Source: Bacillota bacterium
GTDB taxonomy: Bacteria; Bacillota; Clostridia; Lachnospirales; Lachnospiraceae
Direction of reading: 5' to 3'
NCBI GenBank assembly: GCA_023435895.1
Contig: JAEZLH010000028.1
Location: 62,001 to 126,000 of the forward strand
Length of the DNA stretch: 64,000 nucleotides
The notes below the pieces were generated by a model. It was not told the origin of the DNA and did not search any database. It saw only the letters and a program-made list of their open reading frames with translations. The position numbers and the translations under genes are program-made. This document shows positions 1 through 8,637 of this stretch, in pieces. How positions within the stretch are numbered: position 1 is the first letter of the stretch; each line of letters opens with the position of its first letter.

Positions 1-1058
1 CGAATACCTTAATTTATTCCGATAATAATGAGGAGGCCGCATTATTAGGAAAGGGCTCGAAATCTATGTCTTCCCCGCTTAAGTTTCCAAGCTTGACCTT
101 TACCTCAACGGTCAATTATACTAAGTTGGCGGACAAGCTGAATTTAACAGGCATTATAGTATTAAGCGTTGCATTAATCTGTGCAGTCGGTATACTAATC
201 GTCTCTTATATCCTTTCCCGTGGATTAACAAAACCAATTGCATCTTTGAGTCAGATCATGGCTGCCCAAAATCATCATAATCTGAATCTTTCGGATGCCT
301 ATATGTCCAGAAATGACGAAGTTGGAATGCTGTATAATGAATACAACAATATGATTGATAAGCTAAACACCTCCATAAAGCATGAATACCAAAACAAATT
401 AATTATACTGGATGCTCAGATGAAATCCCTTGAAGCACAAATCAATTCTCATTTTTTGTTCAATACGCTGGAATCTATTAATAGTATGGCAGAAATAGAA
501 GGGTGCGAAACCATTTCTACCATGGCACTTTCCTTAGGCAATATGTTCCGATACGCCATTAAGACGCAAAGTGAACTTGTTACCATTGGGGAGGAATTAA
601 ATCAGGTAAATGACTATATTGCCATCCAAATGATTCGATACGAAGGACGTTTTCAATGTGAAATTACTATTCCGCCTGAGATTAAACGATTAAAGGTATT
701 AAAATTAATCCTTCAGCCGATAGTAGAAAACTCTTTAAAGCATGGTATCCTTTCCAATAATATCACCGGATTAATTCGAATTGATGCTTGTCTTTTGGAT
801 AATTGCATTTATATTAAAATAATCGATAATGGCTGTGGTATTACCGATTCTCAACTAGAAATACTGCAAAAATCACTCAATGAAGAGGCAACCTTTACAG
901 AACTCGGTCATAATACCAGCCCTCATATCGGATTAAAGAATATCCATTCAAGAATAGAGTTGTATTATGGCATCGGCTACGGCCTTACCATTAACAGTGA
1001 TATGAAGGAAGGCACCACTGTTACAATAAAATTACCGATCATTGAAAGAGGGTGTTAA
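1..1058 (+). CDS. Sensor histidine kinase, YesM family (5'-truncated by window edge)
   Basis: The reading frame is open from the first bases of the window, so the true start and most of the extracellular sensor domain lie upstream; the ATG at 66 is internal. What remains is one membrane helix (about 145-215), a HAMP linker, a His_kinase domain with the YesM-type H-box (QINSHFLFNTLESI) and an HATPase domain with N-box (PIVENSLKHG), G1 (DNGCGI) and a GLKNI box. YesM kinases sense sugars or oligosaccharides outside the cell and phosphorylate an AraC-type partner, which here begins one base after the stop. The target is probably a sugar ABC operon outside the window. Confidence 0.93.
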   Translation, partial: NTLIYSDNNEEAALLGKGSKSMSSPLKFPSLTFTSTVNYTKLADKLNLTGIIVLSVALICAVGILIVSYILSRGLTKPIASLSQIMAAQNHHNLNLSDAYMSRNDEVGMLYNEYNNMIDKLNTSIKHEYQNKLIILDAQMKSLEAQINSHFLFNTLESINSMAEIEGCETISTMALSLGNMFRYAIKTQSELVTIGEELNQVNDYIAIQMIRYEGRFQCEITIPPEIKRLKVLKLILQPIVENSLKHGILSNNITGLIRIDACLLDNCIYIKIIDNGCGITDSQLEILQKSLNEEATFTELGHNTSPHIGLKNIHSRIELYYGIGYGLTINSDMKEGTTVTIKLPIIERGC

Positions 1059-1059
1059 C

Positions 1060-2616
1060 ATGTATACTTTTATAATTGTTGATGATGAGGCAATTACCAG
1101 AAAAGGTACCATAAAAAAAGCAGAAAGCCTTTCCGATACCCTTCAATGTATTGGAGAAGCTGCAGATGGAAAAGCAGCCATTGAGTTAATTAAAACAACT
1201 AATCCCGATATCATTGTAACCGATATGCAAATGCCCGTTATGGATGGTATCACTCTTTTGCCCTACCTGTCAGAGCACTATCCTGATAAACCTTTGATTG
1301 TCATTAGTGGTTACAAGGATTTTGAGTATGTGAAAGGTGCCATATCGGCAAATGCAGTAGACTATATTGTCAAACCCTTTAGTAAACAGGTGTTCATCGA
1401 AACCTTATTAAAATCTATCTCCAGAATTGAAAATTCCATTCATACCAATAAGCAGCTACAAATCCATGAAGACCAAAAGGAACATGCCTATTATGAGCAT
1501 GATATACAACTACTGCAGAATTTAATATTGGGAATTCATGTCCCAAATATTGAAATCAATTCAAAGCAGCTTAGCTTTATCAGTAGCACTCATAATATGA
1601 TCTTAATTACCATGTTTTCACGAGAGGTAATTGACCTAAATCCGATCAGAGATTTTTTATCCAGAAATGGGTTTGGGGATCTTGCTTTACTGCTGCCGCA
1701 TATTAGTTATAATCATATGAGCTTCCTGGTTCTATTTGTGCCTGAAAATTATGCAATAGAGCCTAAAAAGCTATGTTATCAGATTATTACTAATTTGCAA
1801 ATCACAGATGAAAACCTTTATAACAATCTTTTATTTGGAGTGAGCAATACCCATAAGAACCTTTTTGAATTACATGATGCCTTCAATGAATGCTCAGAAG
1901 CCTTAAATCAGACTAAGATAATAGAAGAAAAGTCTTCATACTTTTTTTACGAAAAAAATGTTCCCCCCATTACATTTTTGTGGGAGCAGGAAGATGAGTT
2001 CCTATTTCGAATTGAGGCGGGAATGGTTGAAAAAGTTGAGCGAATGATCGATGAATTGTTTGAATTATATAAAGGTACACCGCAAATTACCATCAGCGAT
2101 ATCAAATACCATTTTCATCAGCTTACAGACCGATTGCGATCTGTCATGAATAACTACTTCCTTCAGACAAATAATAAATCCTCAAATTTTAAGAATATAT
2201 TTACTTCAATGTTTAGCTTGGAGGATCTGTATGAATATTATCAGCAGTTTTTTAAACAGATTGCTGTTTTATTAAAGCCAAAAAGCATCTATAATAATGG
2301 CGATCTGATTGAAAAGGTAAAGACCTATATCAACAGCAACTACTATAAGAACCTGACCGTGGAGTATCTGGCATCCTTGTTTTATGTAAATCGAAGCTAT
2401 TTAAGCCATTTATTTAAAGTAACCACCGGTAAAAACTATGTTGATTATCTCAATGAAATCCGCATTGCAAAAGCACAGGATCTCTTGCTTACCAGCTCAA
2501 GAAAATTGTCACAGATATCAAAATCAGTTGGCTATGATAATGTAAAATACTTTTTTCGCGTATTTAAGAAATTGGTTGGAGTCACCCCAGAGCAATATAG
2601 AAATAACAGAAAATGA
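1060..2616 (+). CDS. Response regulator, YesN type (REC + AraC HTH)
   Basis: Receiver domain at the N-terminus with acidic pair in IVDDE, phospho-acceptor Asp55 (VTDMQMP) and the conserved Lys in IVKPF; a long middle region; and a C-terminal AraC-type double helix-turn-helix over about the last 100 residues (LASLFYVNRSYLSHLFK ... ISKSVGYDNVKYFFRVFKK). The start is taken at ATG 1060, preceded by AGAGGG; an upstream TTG at 1042 would overlap the kinase and lacks a ribosome site. It forms a translationally coupled pair with the kinase just upstream and probably activates a carbohydrate operon in response to its signal. The target promoter cannot be read from this window. Confidence 0.93.
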   Translation: MYTFIIVDDEAITRKGTIKKAESLSDTLQCIGEAADGKAAIELIKTTNPDIIVTDMQMPVMDGITLLPYLSEHYPDKPLIVISGYKDFEYVKGAISANAVDYIVKPFSKQVFIETLLKSISRIENSIHTNKQLQIHEDQKEHAYYEHDIQLLQNLILGIHVPNIEINSKQLSFISSTHNMILITMFSREVIDLNPIRDFLSRNGFGDLALLLPHISYNHMSFLVLFVPENYAIEPKKLCYQIITNLQITDENLYNNLLFGVSNTHKNLFELHDAFNECSEALNQTKIIEEKSSYFFYEKNVPPITFLWEQEDEFLFRIEAGMVEKVERMIDELFELYKGTPQITISDIKYHFHQLTDRLRSVMNNYFLQTNNKSSNFKNIFTSMFSLEDLYEYYQQFFKQIAVLLKPKSIYNNGDLIEKVKTYINSNYYKNLTVEYLASLFYVNRSYLSHLFKVTTGKNYVDYLNEIRIAKAQDLLLTSSRKLSQISKSVGYDNVKYFFRVFKKLVGVTPEQYRNNRK

Positions 2617-2640
2617 CGGGTAAATACACTAAATATTACA

Positions 2641-2678
2641 TCAAAAGGGATTTAACAATATTGTTAAATCCCTTTTGA
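2641..2678. terminator. Bidirectional terminator, perfect 18-bp inverted repeat
   Basis: Arms 2641-2658 and 2661-2678 are perfect complements around a 2-nt centre; the core has AAAAGGG on one side and CCCTTTT on the other, so it can terminate both the plus-strand regulator ending at 2616 and the minus-strand chemoreceptor ending at 2695. It lies exactly between these convergent genes. Confidence 0.85.
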
Positions 2679-2694
2679 AAAAAACTAAAGTGGA

Positions 2695-4779
2695 TCAGAC
2701 TTCTATTTTAAATAAGCTTACCGTCTCCCGAAGGTTCTGAGCCTCTTTTGTAAGCTTTAAAGCTGCACTATCCAGCGATTTGACCGATAATAATTGGTTC
2801 TCAGCCGTTGCATTCACCTCCGTGGTTGCCGCAACTGTCTCTTCCAACGTGGAGGAAATGCTTTCAACAGCATTTAAGGTATCCTCCTTTGCTTTTCCAA
2901 TTGTCTCAATTCCAATGGATATGTTCTCTAAATTCTTTGTCAAGCGTGCCACATGATGATTAATCTGATCAAAATCATGCATTGTTGTCTTTAGCGTAAC
3001 CTCTTGGGTTGTAACAATACTTTCTGCCTTCTTTGCCGTAGTTGAGGTTTGCTTCGTCATATAATGAATTCGATCAATAATGTTTTTAATATTCTTTGTG
3101 CCACCGGCGGATTTCTCTGCAAGCTTTCTAATCTCATCTGCCACTACTGCAAATCCTTTTCCATTCTCACCGGCTCTCGATGCTTCAATCATGGCGTTTA
3201 GAGAAAGAAGATTTGTCTGCTCTGTAATTTCATTCATGGTCAGAATGATATCCATAATCACTCTTGATTCCTGCTCTAAATTCTCGATATCACCAATAAT
3301 GGATTTTGTAATATTGACTGTATCAGCATGGTTCAAGCTTAAATTTTCCATGGATTGCAACCCTTGAATTACAATTATTTTTGTATCCTCCGCTATCGTA
3401 TTAATCTCTCTGGTACTATCCTGGACAACCTCAATTTGCTTGGCGAGCTCTGACATACGTATAAGGCAATTCTCAGCATCACCTGCCTGCTGCTGTACTC
3501 CAAGCTCAATATCTTGAATGGCTCCTACTATCTTTTGTGAAGTAGCCAGTAAGGTACGGGATACATCTGCTATCTCCGCCGCTGATTCCGCCGTATTGTT
3601 CCCAACTCCCAGCATTCTTTCCACCAAGGTCTTTATACTGCCAACCATGTGATTGATGCTGTCCCCAAGAATTCGAAATTCATCCTTTCTTCTGACCGAA
3701 GCCCTTACGGACAAATCTCCTGAAGCCACTCTTGTAAGCACCTTATTGCTTCTTTGAATCGTAGTTCCTATCCCGCTAGAGATTCCAAATCCGATAACAA
3801 GAGCAATAACACTAGCAATTAGTACAAGAACTAAGGTTAACTTCTTTAATCTTTCTGCATCACGTATTACCTCTTGATTGGGTATCAACGCATAAACCAT
3901 CGCATTGCCGGTATTCAATTTAGAATAGATATATAAATAACGCTTACCTGATAACGTAACATAGGTAGATGCCGTAATTGATTCATTATTCTTCAGTGAA
4001 CTTTGATAGAATGATTCCTTTGTTATGTCGAAACTTTTCTCCTCTGTATTTATGACTCCCTTTCCATCCCTGGTTACAAAGCCTGTTATGCTATTTTTTC
4101 CAAACTCCGTTTTCTTCAACAATTCGGTTATAAACTTCTCATCGATATCCACAGCGATATAACCAATCTGTTGAAATGCAGAATTATTCAGCTTTTTAAC
4201 AAAACTTAAGGCATAATCTGAGGATTTGGCTGGAAAGACCACATCAATCGCCGAATGACTCCCTATCCAAATATCCGCTTTTTTACTAGCATCCAGCTCT
4301 TTACTTTCCTTGGAATCCATAAAACTATTATAAAAGTTTTTTGGCAACTTTCCAGGAGATGCCACCGGATAACCATAGCCCGCAAACGCATAGATATTAC
4401 AAATAAACTCATCGGCTGCATCAATTGCAAGTATCTTCTTTTGCACCTCATTCATACGACTAGCTTCCTCAGTGGGATTATCGGAGTAATACTGCGCATA
4501 ATATTTTTGTATTGTATCGTCCGAAACTAGCTGGATTACTTTCTCACTGATATTATCAAGACCCAGATCATAGTATTCACTCATCATCTCAAGACTGGTT
4601 TCGGCATTTGACTCATAATTTTTAATTAAACCTTTTGAAGCCAGTTGATAACTCATAGCACCCAATACAATCAGGAAGGCTACAGGTATCAAAAATGCAA
4701 TAATTAACTTTAACCGAATACTATAGACATTCAACCGTAATTTACCATGGAATCTTGATACCCTTTTGTCCGTTATCAT
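2695..4779 (-). CDS. Methyl-accepting chemotaxis protein with extracellular Cache-type sensor
   Basis: Membrane chemoreceptor of about 694 residues: N-terminal helix (LIIAFLIPVAFLIVLGAM), a 270-residue extracellular domain of dCache type, a second helix (LVLVLIASVIALVIGFG), HAMP, and a cytoplasmic coiled coil with the hallmark hairpin EQTNLLSLNAMIEASRAGE followed by FAVVADEIRKLAE. It signals to CheA/CheW. ATG 4779 is chosen, with AGGAAGG about 10 bases upstream; a TTG at 4788 sits too close to that site. It is the last gene of the pgmB-hydrolase-discoidin gene run (gap of about 27 bases), which suggests taxis towards the polysaccharide, or breakdown products, handled by that operon. The ligand is unknown. 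Confidence 0.93.
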   Translation of the reverse strand: MITDKRVSRFHGKLRLNVYSIRLKLIIAFLIPVAFLIVLGAMSYQLASKGLIKNYESNAETSLEMMSEYYDLGLDNISEKVIQLVSDDTIQKYYAQYYSDNPTEEASRMNEVQKKILAIDAADEFICNIYAFAGYGYPVASPGKLPKNFYNSFMDSKESKELDASKKADIWIGSHSAIDVVFPAKSSDYALSFVKKLNNSAFQQIGYIAVDIDEKFITELLKKTEFGKNSITGFVTRDGKGVINTEEKSFDITKESFYQSSLKNNESITASTYVTLSGKRYLYIYSKLNTGNAMVYALIPNQEVIRDAERLKKLTLVLVLIASVIALVIGFGISSGIGTTIQRSNKVLTRVASGDLSVRASVRRKDEFRILGDSINHMVGSIKTLVERMLGVGNNTAESAAEIADVSRTLLATSQKIVGAIQDIELGVQQQAGDAENCLIRMSELAKQIEVVQDSTREINTIAEDTKIIVIQGLQSMENLSLNHADTVNITKSIIGDIENLEQESRVIMDIILTMNEITEQTNLLSLNAMIEASRAGENGKGFAVVADEIRKLAEKSAGGTKNIKNIIDRIHYMTKQTSTTAKKAESIVTTQEVTLKTTMHDFDQINHHVARLTKNLENISIGIETIGKAKEDTLNAVESISSTLEETVAATTEVNATAENQLLSVKSLDSAALKLTKEAQNLRETVSLFKIEV

Positions 4780-4806
4780 TTGCTTCAAGTCCTTCCTGCT
4801 TTCATT

Positions 4807-5430
4807 TTAATTGCTGTACACTTCAAATTCCGCGATTTGGCCACCTTCTGCACCTGAATTCTCTGTAATCACAATTTGTACATATTGAGCTTCAATTTCA
4901 TCAAAGGGAACTTGAACTTCATTGCCTGTGATAGGATCAAAAGTATATTGCTTTGATGGTGACAGTTCCGTAAAATCTTTTCCGTCTGAACTGATATTCA
5001 CTGCAATAGTCTGGGTTCGCTTCCCCCAAAGTTCTGATGGATTGATCAACAATCTTACGGTATGTATCTTTACTGGCTTTTTCAAATCCACCGTCAGTGT
5101 ATTGGGATAATCCGACTTTCCTTCCCAGTACGAAGGACCGTCAGTCTTTCCATCCACCGCCCTGGGTGCTGTATAGGTCTGATTAAAACTGCTGGCTTTA
5201 ATATTCATACCAAGTGCCACGTTCTTTCCTTTTGGCATCTCCGGTTTCACTATTTCTTTCACAAAAGCCGGATTATCCTGTGCCTCTGTCTGGTCAATCG
5301 CCTTCACTACTGTAACATTAGAAGAAGAGATTGTCTGAGGAGGTTCTTTAATAAAGAGTTGTCTATATAAAAACATGGCTATAATAGCGATAAGTAAAAT
5401 GACGATTGCTATTCTTCTTATATTTTTCAT
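4807..5430 (-). CDS. Membrane-anchored F5/8 type C (discoidin-like) domain protein
   Basis: About 207 residues: an N-terminal uncleaved-looking membrane helix (IAIVILLIAIIAMFLY), a 50-residue spacer, then a discoidin/F5-8C-like beta-sandwich (NVALGMNIKASS ... AVDGK ... YWEGKSDYPNTLTVDLKKP ... VQIVITENSG). Such domains bind carbohydrate outside the cell. No catalytic domain is present, so this is likely a surface glycan-binding protein working with the hydrolase gene immediately upstream. ATG 5430 is chosen, with GGAGG directly ahead (short 3-base spacing); a TTG at 5469 would overlap the hydrolase gene. The sugar bound cannot be read from the sequence. Confidence 0.8.
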   Translation of the reverse strand: MKNIRRIAIVILLIAIIAMFLYRQLFIKEPPQTISSSNVTVVKAIDQTEAQDNPAFVKEIVKPEMPKGKNVALGMNIKASSFNQTYTAPRAVDGKTDGPSYWEGKSDYPNTLTVDLKKPVKIHTVRLLINPSELWGKRTQTIAVNISSDGKDFTELSPSKQYTFDPITGNEVQVPFDEIEAQYVQIVITENSGAEGGQIAEFEVYSN

Positions 5431-5461
5431 TATCCTCCGATCCGCCGCATTTGCAGCTTCC

Positions 5462-7024
5462 TTACTCAATCACTAAATTCTTGGTTGATGTTTCGTCTAT
5501 TTCAAATTTGCCCTGCTCAAAACTTGTAATTTTCTTGCCTAGAACCGTTAGATTCCGAATGGTTACCCCTTCAATGGTATGGCTATCATCGTATCCTTTT
5601 ATCCGAGAGGGACTATCTTTGCCAGAAAGTACATTCACTCCATCAATTAATACATTCCTGATCTGACCTCTCTCCAATGTGGTTGACCAATTGGAACTCC
5701 TGGCAATGTTGCAGTCGATCAAATAGGGCATCTCATCACCATCTCCTGAACCCATCTGAGCATTTTCCACCGTAATATTCTTAAACGAAATATCTGATAA
5801 GGTAGCATCATCCGCATTATGAACGGAGATAACCGGTTTGTGGAAATTATTCAACACAGTGATATTCTCAAAGGAAATATCTCGCATAATCGCATTTTCC
5901 TTCTTACCCTTGTTGGTCTCGTACCCCACTTCCATGGATTGCGCCAGGTCCGTCCATAGCTGATTATTCTTAAAGACGATTTTTTGAGAATCACCCACAT
6001 AGTTTTTAACAACCAGGGAATCATCCCAGCTTCTTACAAAACAGTTTTGAACCAGATAATTTTCACAAGACTGCAATGTAATTCCATCTCCGTTTGGTCT
6101 TGAGGAAATGATTTTTAATCCGTCAATTACGCCATTCTTAGAAGAATTAGCGGAGCAAACCCAAGCATTCGGATTTAATACTAGAATATCCCTTAGCTCA
6201 ACCGTATCACAATTGTCAAACTTCAACGGAACCAAGGCTGCTTTACCCATCCAGCCTCCAAATCTTGAACCGTCAAGGATACCTCTACCCATTACTTTTA
6301 CGTTAGTTGCATTATTCGCCTGGACAATGCCATGTACCACCGCTCCTCCAGCCAGATATAAGGTCTGATTATCCTCAAGAATAATCGTATCGATATTCCA
6401 TTCTCCAGGACCTACATACAATACATCCTTATCCCCTTCCTTAGGCGGATTTTTTTCAAGCGGATTTGCAAAGATGTGAACCGCCCTTAAGGGAGAATCG
6501 TTGAACGTTAAAGTATAGCTATCCGGCTGGTTTATCACAAATGTTACCGAATGCTTATCCTTATCAACCACTGGCTTAATTCCAGCACTAACGGGGCTAA
6601 TCTTTACCGTTTCAAGCTCTATATCCGGCACGGTTACTTCAATTTTAGCTGATCCCTCAAAGTCAAAATAGGTAACCGGGGTTCGGGATTGAGGTGGCAA
6701 ATAATCCGCTGACCAACTGCGATTGTGGTTAACATTGGTATCATATACATAACAGTCATAACCATTCACCTTAATCTTTGTATCTGTACTATGCATCAGG
6801 GAAAAATCCCTCTGCTTCTCACCTGCCGCCTTAAGATCCTCCGCGGTAGCATCCTTTAATGATTTCGGTCCTTCGTATAGCACTAATTTTGAGTCACTCA
6901 TATTTACCATTTCTTTTACGGCTTCCTTTCGTTCCTTGGTTGCAAGGGAAAGTAAAATTAATACCCCCACTAATACAATCAGGATAATCCATTCCGTAAT
7001 TATGTAACCTATCCTTTTCTTCAT
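5462..7024 (-). CDS. Membrane-anchored right-handed beta-helix glycoside hydrolase (GH28/GH49-like)
   Basis: 520 residues with an N-terminal membrane helix (WIILIVLVGVLILLSLA), a beta-sandwich region to about residue 200 (TPVTYFDFEGSAKIEV), then repeated beta-helix coils (YLAGGAVVHGIVQANNATNV, VMGRGILDGS). Acidic residues in NGDGITLQSC and in SWDDSLVVK lie where GH28/GH49 enzymes carry catalytic Asp residues, but the GH28 signatures GHG and RIK are absent (GYETN stands near that place). The N-terminal sandwich and the nearby alpha-glucoside phosphorylases favour a GH49-like, dextranase-type role over a pectinase; this is inference. It lies between pgmB (15-base gap) and the discoidin protein and probably cuts glycans at the cell surface. 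Confidence 0.78.
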   Translation of the reverse strand: MKKRIGYIITEWIILIVLVGVLILLSLATKERKEAVKEMVNMSDSKLVLYEGPKSLKDATAEDLKAAGEKQRDFSLMHSTDTKIKVNGYDCYVYDTNVNHNRSWSADYLPPQSRTPVTYFDFEGSAKIEVTVPDIELETVKISPVSAGIKPVVDKDKHSVTFVINQPDSYTLTFNDSPLRAVHIFANPLEKNPPKEGDKDVLYVGPGEWNIDTIILEDNQTLYLAGGAVVHGIVQANNATNVKVMGRGILDGSRFGGWMGKAALVPLKFDNCDTVELRDILVLNPNAWVCSANSSKNGVIDGLKIISSRPNGDGITLQSCENYLVQNCFVRSWDDSLVVKNYVGDSQKIVFKNNQLWTDLAQSMEVGYETNKGKKENAIMRDISFENITVLNNFHKPVISVHNADDATLSDISFKNITVENAQMGSGDGDEMPYLIDCNIARSSNWSTTLERGQIRNVLIDGVNVLSGKDSPSRIKGYDDSHTIEGVTIRNLTVLGKKITSFEQGKFEIDETSTKNLVIE

Positions 7025-7039
7025 AAGATTCCTCCTATC

Positions 7040-7693
7040 TTAGAGTTGTAAAATACTATCCCAATCCACCTCACCATGAAGTGAATAAGATTCATAATCC
7101 GCTCCCAACAGTCGATATTCGGGTCCCACTGCTAGGGTTTTCATACTTGCCGCTTTCGCAGCGATAACACCTGCCTCAGAATCTTCCACAACAAGGCAAT
7201 CTTCCTTCGAAAGTTTTAATTTATCCGCCGCGATTAAAAACACCTCCGGATCAGGCTTTGACTTCACGGTATCCAAACCACAGCTCACCTCATCAATATA
7301 AGCCTCTAATCCTGTCTTTTTCAAAATCAACGGTGTATTCTTGCTGGCAGAACCAACCCCAATCTTAATTCCCTTGCCCCTCAACTTATTCAACGTTTCT
7401 ACAACGCCTTCCAAAACCGCATCCTCTTTCAGCTCCTGAAGGTAATCCACATAATACCCGTTCTTACGATCCGCAAGAATTACCTTTTCCTCCTCCGAAT
7501 AACTCCTGCTTCCCTTCTCCAATACCACTTCCAGCGACTCCATCCTGCTTACGCCCTTCTGCCTCATATTATCCTCTTTGGTGAAATCATGAATTCCCTC
7601 CTCCTCAGCAAGCTTCTTCCATGCTCTAAAATGCAGTTCATCCGTGGATACCAAAACCCCATCCAAATCAAAAATTACTCCTTTAATCATCAT
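7040..7693 (-). CDS. pgmB: Beta-phosphoglucomutase (HAD superfamily)
   Basis: Soluble HAD phosphatase-fold enzyme of 217 residues. The N-terminal motif FDLDGVLVSTDELHFRAW holds the nucleophile Asp9, the acid/base Asp11 and the beta-PGM cap signature; GSASKN and EDSEAGVIAAKAA are HAD motifs II/IV. It interconverts beta-glucose-1-phosphate and glucose-6-phosphate. GH65 phosphorylases, two of which are encoded nearby, produce exactly beta-glucose-1-phosphate, so it completes that pathway. ATG 7693 is chosen because AAAGGAG lies 6 bases before it; the ATG two codons earlier directly abuts the ribosome site. It is the first gene of a run with the hydrolase, discoidin protein and chemoreceptor. Confidence 0.93.
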   Translation of the reverse strand: MMIKGVIFDLDGVLVSTDELHFRAWKKLAEEEGIHDFTKEDNMRQKGVSRMESLEVVLEKGSRSYSEEEKVILADRKNGYYVDYLQELKEDAVLEGVVETLNKLRGKGIKIGVGSASKNTPLILKKTGLEAYIDEVSCGLDTVKSKPDPEVFLIAADKLKLSKEDCLVVEDSEAGVIAAKAASMKTLAVGPEYRLLGADYESYSLHGEVDWDSILQL

Positions 7694-7845
7694 AAACATC
7701 TCCTTTAAGTAAAATTATTTCTTTTATCGTAACAAAAACTTTTCTTAACTTATCTCCGTATGATTACAAGCATGATTACAACATCTTCTCGCTAATCCAC
7801 GTATTAAAAACTAATATTCAAGGCTAGATAAGTCCGATAATCGAT

Positions 7846-8523
7846 CGCTTCGCAATTTTATTTCATTACCTTGGCTAATTGCGAAACTTAACAACCTATC
7901 CATTTATCGAGCTAATGCGAAACTCTACACCCCTCCCATTTATCGAGACTTGTGTGCTATTCTTATGCTGACTCTTGACCGTAGGGCAAGGTCAGCTTAA
8001 AAATTCGTATACAGGTTTCAATAAATTCAATACCTTGATCGTTCCTCAATTTCACTTCACAACCTTGGCTAATTGCGAAACTCTACACCCTATCCATTTA
8101 TCGAGACTTGTGTACAATTTTTATGCTGACTCTTGACCGCAGGGCAAGGTCAGCTTAAATTCGTACACAGGTTTCGACAAATTCACTACCTTGATTGTTT
8201 CGCAATTTCACTTCACAACCTTGGCTAATTGCGAAACTCTACACCCTATCCATTTATCGAGATTTGTGTACAATTTTTATGCTGACTCTTGACCGCAGGG
8301 CAAGGTCAGTATAAAAATTCGTACACAAGTTTCGATGAATTCACTACCTTGATTGTTTTGCAATTTCACTTCACAACCTTGGCTAATTGCGAAACTCTAC
8401 ACCCTATCCATTTATCGAGACTTGTGTACAATTTTTATGCTGACTCTTGACCGCAGGGCAAGGTCAGCTTAAAAATTCGTACACAAGTCTCGATAAATTC
8501 ACTACCTCCATCGTTTCGCAATT
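7846..8523. repeat. Tandem array of about 156-bp units, each a long imperfect palindrome
   Basis: Units begin with (G)GCTAATtGCGAAACT at 7911, 8067, 8223 and 8381 (spacing 156, 156, 158), with half-units at 7846-7910. Within each unit the left side (GCGAAAC ... TTTATCGAGACTTGTGTAC ... TTTTTATGCTGAC) is mirrored by the right side (GTCAGCTTAAAAATTCGTAC ... ACAAGTCTCGATAAA ... GTTTCGCAATT), so each copy can fold into a hairpin of about 139 nt centred on a CCGCAG apex, joined by a linker of about 20 nt. The last unit (8385-8523) is the best paired. It fills most of the 940-bp divergent gap between pgmB and the LacI gene and contains no reading frame of note. Function unknown. Confidence 0.9.
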
Positions 8524-8571
8524 CCCACTACCTACCCCCGCGAAACAATTCACATCTCTATCTATACAATT

Positions 8572-8601
8572 TTGCCCCTTTATGATACTATTAGTTAAAA
8601 T
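8572..8601 (+). promoter_or_regulatory. Probable promoter of the LacI-family regulator
   Basis: TTGCCC (8572-8577) and TAAAAT (8596-8601) are separated by 18 bases. The match to sigma-A is modest, but the -10 directly abuts the palindromic operator at 8602, the same arrangement as in the transport operon promoter near 18207. Confidence 0.5.
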
Positions 8602-8617
8602 GGTTTAACATTAAACC
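8602..8617 (+). promoter_or_regulatory. LacI-type operator GGTTTAACATTAAACC
   Basis: A 7+2+7 palindrome (GGTTTAA-CA-TTAAACC) lying between the -10 region and the start codon of the LacI regulator. It matches 13 of 16 positions with the site at 18125-18140, giving a shared form GGTTTWACRTTAAACS. It is best explained as an autoregulatory operator. Confidence 0.72.
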
Positions 8618-8637
8618 TTGTAGAAAGGATCAAAAAT

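Noticed and set aside
7846..8523. CRISPR array
   Set aside because: The units are about 156 bp and tandem, without unique spacers, and no cas genes are near.
8602..8617. CcpA cre site
   Set aside because: It lacks the central CG and the TGNAANCGNTNNCA pattern; the match to the other LacI-type sites is far better.
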